Assembly (NCBI GenBank): GCA_033239005.1
Contig: BSQZ01000052.1
Span: 2,221,001 to 2,285,000 of the forward strand
Direction of reading: 5' to 3'
Source: Lamellibrachia satsuma
Lineage: Eukaryota > Annelida > Polychaeta > Sabellida > Siboglinidae
DNA length: 64,000 bases
Positions 55,808 through 64,000 of this stretch are shown piece by piece. Numbering within the stretch: position 1 is the stretch's first letter; every line of letters starts with the position of its first letter. Below the pieces are notes generated by a model. The model saw nothing but the letters and a program-made list of their open reading frames with translations, did no database searches and was not told where the DNA came from. The translations under genes and the position numbers were made by a program.

Positions 55808-56381
55808 GACTGTCGCCACCGGACATGACGTTTGTCGTCGTAAGTAGTAACAGTGTTTTAGACACCAGTATGGTGTTTGCACCGTCATCGTTTCTCTTTA
55901 AATCCCCCGTTTTTATACCAGGTGGTTCTGTCCCTGCATGTTCCATACACGATGTTGTTATACCGTGTCAATGTTATCCAGGTGATATCGCTGGTATTCG
56001 TGTCGGCGGTCATCGGCGACCGGCGGGTCTCGGGGAAAGCCAGTCGACGCCATCGAATACACGGATTGCTTGACATTGTGCAGGGACCGATACGATGGCT
56101 ACAAGTTTGGAAGTCAAGACGCACCAGCCATGGGCAGTGTGTGTCAGAGCTGTTACATGGCGTGTATGTGTACATGTCGTAACGAGTATCCGCAGAGAGC
56201 GGTAACTATTATAAGGAGTGTATGGGCACGTGTCGACGGTGTCGTATACATTATCTGCAGAGAGTGGAATGATTCGACGGTTTTCGCCATCGCAAAAGTT
56301 ACAGTCATATTGGACTTTAAAATCCTACCTTCTGCAAACTGTTCAGCAATTCGGTACGACCACGCGTTGTGGTTGTGGTGA
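55808..56381 (+). pseudogene. Cysteine-rich peptide, family copy e (two exons, 7-bp frameshift)
   Basis: The only copy that shows the 5' gene structure. A strong acceptor (TTTTGTTTTCTTCAG, AG at 55806-55807) opens a 32-bp exon with GCCACCGGACATG; the ATG at 55825 and four more codons (MTFVV) precede a consensus donor GTAAGT at 55840. A 142-bp intron ends at CAG 55979-55981. Exon 2 starts in phase 0 with VISLVFVSAVIG, so both exons together build a signal peptide. A 7-bp insertion at about 56015-56025, absent from copy c, shifts the frame before CLTLC. The next frame keeps DRYDGYKFGSQDAP and VCQSCYMACMCTCRNEYP. One Cys of the motif is Tyr. Confidence 0.6.
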
Positions 56382-57290
56382 CGCGTACATGTCAACCTGT
56401 GATGATCAAATTATTATCCAGTCAACGCCGCCCCGCGGGGACCCGACTACCTCGCACCTGGTCGCCTCGCACATCACACAATCGCACAAACAACAAAAGT
56501 TGAGTATTGTACGCCTAGCAGATACCCAACATAAAACCCTATTTCTTATAAATATAATATCACCAGAATATCTGCATTGAGATGGTAACAACGCTATCAA
56601 TTGCATCACTCAACGCCTACAACTTAATGCGTCATATTAATAATATATTCCTAATACTTCCAGCTATCTAGCACCTGTCAGAGGCGTCAATTAGTTTGTT
56701 GCACCAAGCTTGCTTGCTGAACAACAACTCGCTAGTTCATGTATTAAAATTCTTATACTTTCACTAAATGTGATTCACAATGGTTCCATTGTATCCGTCA
56801 CATAAAACCGGTTCTATGCACACTAAATTTGAGCACCTTAACCGAAAGAATTATGTTCGAATTCGTAATGGATTAATTTCACTCAAGTAGTACTCAAGTG
56901 GCACCTTGCATTGCGCAAATATAACTCACTGCCGTGCGTTATGTGTCAGCACTATTTGCGTAGACTACCGTATGCCACTGAACAAAGGGGCAGAAGATAA
57001 ATCCAGACTCATTCTCATAAACTACTTCGCGACAATTAACATTTTCAACCGATGTACAGTCTTCAGTGTATATATCGATGATAGCTGTAGGCAAATGCGT
57101 TAACTGCCCTTTTTAACCATTAGAGGTGGCATTTTAGGACATTGCCCCCCCCAGTGAAAATTCAATCAAAAACGCCCTGGTCACAGGCTTCCTTTTGGAT
57201 TCATCCGCCGATAGCCTCGAAAATTACGTATGAATTTCTGATAGGACACGTGTTTGAGTGACTATGCTTCATATGATTGCGAACCGTGGG
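56382..57290. other. Conserved block after peptide copy e
   Basis: Matches 18890-19560, including the CCCCGCGGGG palindrome. No retained reading frame was seen. Confidence 0.4.
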
Positions 57291-57600
57291 CATCAAGAAC
57301 TCCTATTTTAGCCCCAGAAGGGGTTGTATGGAGCATATAAACTCTAGACTCAAGATCATAGCTTTTAAGTGATGACACCTGGCAGGTGTGGGGGATATCT
57401 GGTGAGGACGTGATTTTTTAAGGAGGCGTATCCTTTTTAGATACTTAATGTTTAAATGAAATTGAGGAAACATGCCCAGGGAACCAAAGAAACATTTTAA
57501 TAACTGCCTATTGTGGTCTAGCTGTGGTCTCGCCTCTATTTACTATTTAGAACCGCTTTCTTCGTATGTCTTCGTGTCCATTCATCCAACCATGAATCAT
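57185..57600. repeat. Third copy of the TIR-element flanks (unoccupied site)
   Basis: 57185-57340 matches the left flank (45090-45300; 11790-11836) and 57341-57600 matches the right flank (12712-13080; 51264-51590), with nothing between except a two-base difference at GCATATAAACTCTAG. This locus appears never to have held the TIR element. Confidence 0.75.
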
Positions 57601-57609
57601 CACTTACAC

Positions 57610-58150
57610 CGCTAGATTAATAGTATTTGAAAAGGATTTAACATGATAGCCATACCCAGATGGCAAGTTGACAAGGAAGTCATTGGCTTATCGAGAATCC
57701 AAGAAGTTGTCATTTGTTTGTAGCGCGCCCTTGTCAGATATCTGTCAATTTTGTTTTTAAACATATTCACACTGCTAGTACTAACATAATCAGCAGACAA
57801 TTTGTAATCCTCTGTGAAAATGAATACGTTCATATGTGCAGTCTACACTGTTCCTTCACTACCGCTATTTCGTGTATTTTAGTTCTTCTGTGTTCATAAA
57901 GTGAGAACAAATACTTTTGTCAATATCTTCATAACCATTCACATCTTAAAAACTTCAATTTGATCTCCTCTTCCCCTCCTTGTCTCTTCCCCTCCTTGTC
58001 TCTTCCTCTCCTTGTCTTTAGTGTTATTAAAACATATTATCTAGGCGTCTTTCATGCTTTGTTGCTATCTTCGGTATTTGCTCTAGCGTATGTAATAAGT
58101 ATGTCCTTCCTACAATATGGTCTCCAAACCATATTCTAAATGATTCCAAA
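57610..58150 (-). pseudogene. LINE 3'-end remnant
   Basis: The minus strand gives 'LSADYVSTSSVNMFKNKIDR', like 'LPDYVVxAxSVNSFKNRLDK' at the C-terminus of CR1/Rex LINEs, and decayed upstream sequence. Related to 13690-13870. Confidence 0.5.
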
Positions 58151-59230
58151 CTGTTGCTTTATACAAAGGTATAATTAGCTTGTCAGCATTAAATGCGATG
58201 CTATCTCCTGCCGTTTAAGGTCGCGGTCATCTCCGCATATCGGACACTGCCTTTCTTGGCCGCAGCAAATCGCAAGTCCATCGATGTGCAAGACCTGACG
58301 ACAAGGCGGGGGTCCGACGTCCGGTGGGCTTCCTTGCATCGGTATCGCTACTGCAGCAACAGCCGGGTAACCAGTGGACCAACGCCGATACTCACCGCTC
58401 CTCGTTCACACGGTATTCGGAGTTGAAACGCTTAGTTGAATCGCTGCCGTTATTGCTAGCCAAACAGCAACGTTCTTTCAGCAAGTTTGTTCGGTGACAT
58501 TTTACACTATTATTATTGAGCGATTTCCGCTTTCGTGACTTTGGCTAACTGTGTAAAGGCCGGCTTACAGGAGCGATTAATTGTCCAGTTGGTCGGCCGA
58601 CTTAGTGCAAGAATCGGTCGTGTAAACACCTTCGCGAGGCCGATTAGCGAGGCCAATTTGTGGCTACAATTATGTCGCATTTCTCTTAAAGTAACGGGCT
58701 TTTTGTCTTTAGATAAAGTTATTTTTTTCTTTTTCAAATAAAGGGATTTTGTGGAACCATAACTGGTTTTGATTTATCCAATAAGGGATAAAAGTGTGTT
58801 TGCATTGACATGGGCCTTTTATTATGACCCATTATTTTTCGCGGGTCTACACAATGATACATTACATGTGGTGGCTTATTGGTCTATTCCATGCAATCGC
58901 CCTGTGAAATTGGCCACCTAGGACAACAGCCCCTCACACAGAAATATTGGACGAGCAACTGTCAAGCATCAATAAGATAAAAAATACTCAACATTTCTGA
59001 TAATGATTAAATAGCATATTTATGAGATACATGTACTATTGCAACATATATTTCTTTAAACAACTGTAAAGCATCAAAAAGGAAACATTACTAACATTTA
59101 ATTAGCGTATTTAAGAGATACATGTGTGCTATTAATGTGTAATATATATGTTTATTAAAGTGAAACAAAAGGCATGCGTCTAGAGGTAATAACAACTGAC
59201 CACGTGCTACTAAAATCAAGAATATCACGC
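58150..59230. other. Spacer without a recognised gene
   Basis: 58700-59230 matches 20860-21430. 58190-58430 and 58530-58740 have open frames without family resemblance. No gene called. Confidence 0.3.
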
Positions 59231-59232
59231 CA

Positions 59233-59720
59233 ATGGTTTACCAGAATGTGTTGGAAGGTTCCGGTCATTTCATTTGCTTGCCTGGGGCCAAAATAGAGAC
59301 GATAACTGAGAGGGTAGAAAACATCATGTTTTCGGGCAACGTTGGATCTGTATTAGTACACGTAGGAACAAATAACGTCGAGAGACAAGGTACAACTGAA
59401 ATAGTTGGGACATACAGGCACTCAGTAAGAACACTAAAGCAGACGTGGGTTGAGCAGGTAAAGGGGTTTTACCAGTAACAGAAGGAGGGGTCAGATGTAT
59501 CGAAATTGCTGGGGGATGACAATTAACATGCTAGTCCAGAAGCTATGTAGGGAAGAGGAAGTTGGATTTGTGTGGAAGTTTTGTTGGGAGGGCTGATATG
59601 TACATGAAGGATGGGCTTCATCTAAGTGGAAAGGGGACAAATATTGGTAGTAAACATTGTTTACACTTGAAGCGCAGGGGAGTACTTAGAGGTGCCTCAA
59701 GCAGGGCAAGAGGCCACTAG
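59233..59720 (+). pseudogene. CR1 ORF1 esterase remnant, copy 2
   Basis: Paralogue of 21430-22110. VLVHVGTNNVERQGTT (block III) is kept; after a frameshift near 59470 the second frame has 'RADMYMKDGLHLSGKG', with a single Asp-x-x-His unit. Confidence 0.75.
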
Positions 59721-59814
59721 GGAAGCAGGTTGCGACGAAGCTGTTTGGTACAAAATAGTTTAAGGAAATTCAACATTAACCATTGGATTAGTTTACCGAA
59801 GTCCAAACATAAAC

Positions 59815-60530
59815 GAATAGGATAACACAAAAATTGTTACTTCAGTTCAGTGTTTACAAGAGAGGATATTAGTTCATTGCCAGTTCCAGATGCTAAATTT
59901 CAGGAGGCTAAATCTGACTATTTAGTGCAGCTAATTGTAACTCCAGAAATGGTAGTTAAGAAAATAAAGGCAATGAAGGATAATAAATCACCGAGATTGG
60001 ATGGATTTCCTCCAAAACTACTACCGGTAATGCAAACAGTAGAACAAATCAGTGTACCACTTGCAAGAGTGTTCAACTTGTCATTAAAAGAAGGAGTTGT
60101 TCCTTTTGAATGGAAAGAAGCAAACATCATACTACCATTTAAAACGGTTTCGAGAAATAAGTCAAAGAATTATATAGACCAGTGAATTTAACGTCATCGA
60201 TTTGTAAATTATTAGAAAGGTTAATTAAAGACCATATGGTGGACTTCCTTGTTAGGCATAACTAAAATTCATTTTAAATTAAAGCCCATGGTATCGGGGA
60301 TGGCATTATTGACTGGATAGAACAATGGCTGATTGACAGAAGACAGCGTGTTGTAGTAGATTGAGAGGTTTCAAACTGGAAATAAGTTTTGGGTGATGTA
60401 TCCTTAATATCCTTAATATGTTTAATATATATCAATGACTTGGACGACAATATAACAAGCAACGTACTGAAATTTGGGGATGACACAAAAGTGCGCACAA
60501 TCAACTGGGATGATTTCTGAAAAAAATGTT
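59815..60530 (+). pseudogene. CR1 reverse transcriptase remnant, copy 2
   Basis: Paralogue of 22225-23100. MKDNKSPRLDGFPPKL is followed by 'LARVFNLSLKEGVVPFEWKE', then a shift. A stretch present in copy 1 (22660-22855, including the palm block) is deleted here. The missing endonuclease is shared with copy 1. Confidence 0.75.
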
Positions 60531-60559
60531 GCAGTTATAATCTATCGAAAAGGGAATCC

Positions 60560-61520
60560 CCCGCTCCGTTAACTAGACTCACAAAGACAGACAGCCAATG
60601 CGATGAACCGCCAACCGCCGGCCCGTCAACTACAATCACAGAGGAAGACGGACGAGGTGATGAACTCCCTCCAACTGCCGCTCTGTTAATTAGACTCACA
60701 AAGACAGACAGCCAAGGCGATGAACTCTCACCAACCGATGGCCCGTCAACTACAAACACAGAGGAAGACGGACGAGGTGATGAACTCCCACAAACTGCCG
60801 CTTCGTCAACTGGAGTCACAGAAAAAGACAGACAAAGCGATTAACTCCCGCCAACCGCCGGCCCGTCCCGAATTACAGTAGCTATGTGAACCGAGCCATT
60901 TTATTGTTCTCTATAGTATGTCGATCGTTCTTCATTATTGCCATTCCCACTTTTTCCAAGAGTCATGTTTGCTATACCATGTAATTATGAGATCATTGAT
61001 ATGACCCATTCTCTATATCAGTCTTCAGCACACACACACATACTCACGCACGCAAACATGCGCGCACGCATACACCTTCACATTTATTGTTGTCACCGAC
61101 ATACAGACATCTTGCTTACAGGCTCAGCATATGATTTCGTACGAATGCTCTCTCCCACACCGAAACTCGCTGTTGCGAGGAAGAGAACGCGGACGCCAGA
61201 ATTTGCGACGTGCCTTACTTCGTCTCCCTTCAAGCAAGCGCTGGGGCAGAAGGAATTAGTTCACAACAAGGGCAAGAGTTTGGGGAAGAGTACGGGAAGA
61301 GTACGGGAAAGGGGAAAGCCAGAAATGCACAGCCAAAAAGGTGCAGACATCAGGTGTCCTCTGGAAGCAGCGACGACAAGGAGGAATGGCCTTGCTTAGT
61401 TTGTGGGGACAACTTCAGAAATAGCCAGTTCAAGGATGTCTGGGATTCAATGCCAGCAGTGCCTGAAATTGATCAGTGCACATAGGGACTTCCACATTTC
61501 CTGCGTCCAAACTGTGAATC
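60560..61520 (+). pseudogene. Pogo/Tigger-like transposase, C-terminal part
   Basis: 60560-60870 holds imperfect repeats of about 60 bp translating as TKTDSQGDELSPTDGPSTT-like units, a low-complexity linker. 61138-61490 then encodes, across two frames, 'LSPTPKLAVARKRTRTPEF' and 'SSGSSDDKEEWPCLVCGDNF', the end of pogo transposases with a CxxC zinc-type tail. The N-terminal half is kept only in copy 1 (24050-24725). The right TIR follows at 62237-62262. Confidence 0.55.
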
Positions 61521-61591
61521 TGACTATTCTGACTTGAGCACGTGGTTACAGATGATTATAATTATCATCATGAATAGTTTTAATATACACA

Positions 61592-62475
61592 TGTTCTTTG
61601 GTGTTGTTTTACATGGTCTCATGTAGCTATTTTAACACAAAGGATATCGTCCATGTGAATATAATTGTTACACATTGTTTATGTTTGGCCTAAGATTGTG
61701 GTTATCAATTTGTTTTCTGCAATTCTTCTGTTTTGTTCATATTTTAACACATGTGATATCCTCCAGGTGGTGAATTTAACTGTTACACATTGTGTGGGCA
61801 TGGCCTAAGATTATGGTTGTCAATTTTTTTAGCAGTATTTTACATTTTGTCAATATTTTAGCACATGTAATATCCTTCAAGTGAATGTAATTTCACATAT
61901 TGTTTGTGGATCGTTGAAAATTGCATTGTGGTCATCAGTTTGTTTAAAATGTAGTTTCTATGTTGTTCATATTTCAATAATAACCACGTATTTCAATAAA
62001 AACATTCGTTAAAATATGTCAATGATTTCTCATTGTTTTATCAAATGTAATCCAAAGCTTGAATCGCCAATGGTAGGCATTTTGTCCCATCTGGATGGGC
62101 ATTTTGCCCCAGCAGAGGGGCAAAACGCTCACCTATTTAATAGTTTTAATCTTTAAATCAAGGCGAATAAAATTTACATAGCAACTTCTGACTTTATATT
62201 GAATAAATATGAGGTGTCTTGCTTAATATGGGCATATTGCCCCACCCTACCCTATATGTACAACCGGATTAATAAACAAACTACATTATGTCTATTGGGT
62301 CAACAATACGCAATATCAGTGTTTAACATTGATTAAAAACTGGTGCTATCACACAAAAGAGAACTAATGTCACTCTATGAATACAATTATAATAACAACA
62401 GTATGTTTTATAAACAACATATTTACATCATCGTTTCGGTGACTGACGTTGTCCTTATCATTGAACACGAGTGCG
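61592..62475. other. 3' flank of TLR copy 2
   Basis: Collinear with 25160-26073. GGCAAAACGC-type inverted motifs at 62075-62130 and the pogo right TIR at 62237-62262 are visible. No gene was seen. Confidence 0.45.
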
Positions 62476-64000
62476 TCACTCTGAGACCAGCACTGGGTTG
62501 TAAATACACGGAGCGAATCTGTAGAGCAACATGTCGGAGTTGGTGGTCGGCAGGAGAGTGTCGTGAAGGCGCTGCCAGAAGAGAGACTGCGCACACTCGC
62601 CGTCTCCCCGCTCGATCAGCGTGCAGCGTGTACGCGGACCCAGCAGTGCACGCAGCGTGCGGTTCATCGATGCGTGCGCTATGGGCTTAATGTAAAGCAG
62701 AATCAACGACGTCGGGTCTCGTTGAAGCGCCATGTTTAGAGTAAAGTCGCACCAGTGGTCGTCACAGAAGTCTGGTGTCAGCACGAACAACACGTACCTG
62801 CTGGTCTCCAGTGATTGCACGATGTTTTCTGCGATGGGAAAGCCAGCCAGCGAATCTCGTTCGTACACGAACATTGACAAAGCCCAATCAGTCTCCACTT
62901 GGTCAATAAGTTCGTGTGCCACCCAGTCCAATTCGGCATCGGCATACACAACACAGACGTCATGTCGGTACGGACTGGGGTCGTCTCTAGACGGGCCGCC
63001 ATGCCGCCAACGACGCTTCATTGAGTAGTAGTACCAGCGCATGCGCCAACGATTGACGTAGAGGAAAAGCAGCAGCGTCAGCGAGCAGAAGCCGACACTT
63101 CCGGCCACTATAAACACAATGAGCAGACTGACACCAGGGGTTGTTGTAGCACATGACACCTCCATATCCGCCAGTGAAACGCTCATGACACGTAGTTCGT
63201 GATTCTCAGCGCACGTCAACGTGTCTCTGGCCACAACACGTACGTTTGTCGTCCGCAACCAACGCAAGAACCCGAGTGACGCGCAGGCATTACACGACAG
63301 AGGATTACCGCTGATGTCCAGAGAGAAGTTGACTCGCTCCGACAGTTCGTCTAACGTATCTCGAAGGTCTTTCGACACAGACGCCATTTGATTTCTGGAC
63401 AAATTCAACGATTGAAGCGAAGTGAGGCGAGAAAGATTCAGAGAAAGCTGCCACTTAAACAGATTATCGTTCAACTTCAGTACGCGATTTTTTGTCAAAT
63501 TGACAAAGGCGTTTTGGTTGATCGTACGAAAAGAATTCTGCGATAAATCAAGTTCTTCAAGTGATGTTAGGTGATTGAAGACGCGTCCGTAGACGGCAGT
63601 CGTTTGCGTTTGATTTTGATTAACCACAGTGTCACCCAGTTTGTTATCAGATAGGTTGAGGAAACGAAGACTTTCAAAATATATAAAGGCGTCTGCCGAT
63701 ATATGCTGAAGCACTCCGTGACTCATGTCTAGTGTTTGAAGTTGCCCCAAACCCTCCCATCGTCCAGTAAGTGATTTAATGGCCTTCGAGTTGGACACGT
63801 TGATGTAAACAACGTTGTTTTCAGGGTAAAATGTAAGCGGATATAAATCATAGCCTGTGGATGAGAGTGACACGTGATCGGCAAAGACGTATCGTGCTGA
63901 TGGCATGATGTAGATCGCATCCTCACGATGGGCTGATGTTACATTGGTCTTCCGTTCCGTTGTTCTCTTGTTAAATATTAATGACATAGGTCGACGGAAT
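62476..64000 (-). CDS. Toll-like receptor, second copy, 5' end outside window
   Basis: Paralogue of 26074-28761. The frame is open from the stop at 62476 to the window edge (about 508 residues), covering the last LRRs, the cysteine cap, the transmembrane helix (VSLLIVFIVAGSVGF) and the whole TIR domain. Box 1 is HDVCVVYADAELDW, box 2 RDSLAGFPIAENI with the same Pro-to-Ala change, box 3 FW. Counted from the Met that aligns with residue 393 of copy 1, 23 of the first 155 residues differ, none of the next 112 and 17 of the last 236. No stop or shift was seen, so it looks functional. The missing N-terminus would lie beyond 64000. Confidence 0.93.
   Translation of the reverse strand, partial: FRRPMSLIFNKRTTERKTNVTSAHREDAIYIMPSARYVFADHVSLSSTGYDLYPLTFYPENNVVYINVSNSKAIKSLTGRWEGLGQLQTLDMSHGVLQHISADAFIYFESLRFLNLSDNKLGDTVVNQNQTQTTAVYGRVFNHLTSLEELDLSQNSFRTINQNAFVNLTKNRVLKLNDNLFKWQLSLNLSRLTSLQSLNLSRNQMASVSKDLRDTLDELSERVNFSLDISGNPLSCNACASLGFLRWLRTTNVRVVARDTLTCAENHELRVMSVSLADMEVSCATTTPGVSLLIVFIVAGSVGFCSLTLLLFLYVNRWRMRWYYYSMKRRWRHGGPSRDDPSPYRHDVCVVYADAELDWVAHELIDQVETDWALSMFVYERDSLAGFPIAENIVQSLETSRYVLFVLTPDFCDDHWCDFTLNMALQRDPTSLILLYIKPIAHASMNRTLRALLGPRTRCTLIERGDGECAQSLFWQRLHDTLLPTTNSDMLLYRFAPCIYNPVLVSE

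Noticed and set aside
62343..63028. Plus-strand frames across the TLR genes (also at 25965-26572)
   Set aside because: Antisense shadows of the receptor coding region.

Overview
The window is eukaryotic, most likely from a repeat-rich invertebrate (a marine deuterostome or lophotrochozoan; I cannot name the species). The evidence is two animal Toll-like receptor genes, metazoan retroelement families (CR1, RTE, Jockey/L2-like LINEs, Ty3/Gypsy, Ngaro), pogo and hAT DNA transposon remnants, many microsatellites, and no bacterial gene organisation.

Layout. 1-2.4 kb is a minus-strand CR1-like LINE. 3.0-8.9 kb is a plus-strand LINE remnant split by a Ty3/Gypsy element with 100-bp LTRs (4280-8668). 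From about 8.94 kb to the TLR gene ending at 28.76 kb runs one copy of a large segmental duplication. The second copy starts by 33.79 kb and continues in the same order and orientation to the window end, where a second TLR gene is cut off. Each copy holds an L2-like LINE, a TIR element, copies of a small cysteine-rich peptide gene, a deleted CR1, a pogo-like remnant and, last, a TLR gene on the minus strand. The spacer at 28.8-33.8 kb holds a GAGT microsatellite and two LINE remnants.

Copy 2 was expanded after duplication. A Jockey-like LINE carrying a whole Ngaro tyrosine-recombinase retroelement (36581-43618) entered at about 35.36 kb. A GT-rich minisatellite and a nearly intact RTE-like LINE (47.9-51.1 kb) lie inside the copy-2 TIR element. 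Copy 1 alone has a hAT-like transposase remnant (19.6-20.45 kb), the 5' half of the pogo element and an extra CR1 fragment.

The host genes are the two TLRs and the cysteine-rich peptide family (five related exons, mostly broken). Both fit an expanding innate-immunity cluster, but a functional link between them is only inference. Paralogue alignments were done by eye, so boundaries are approximate.
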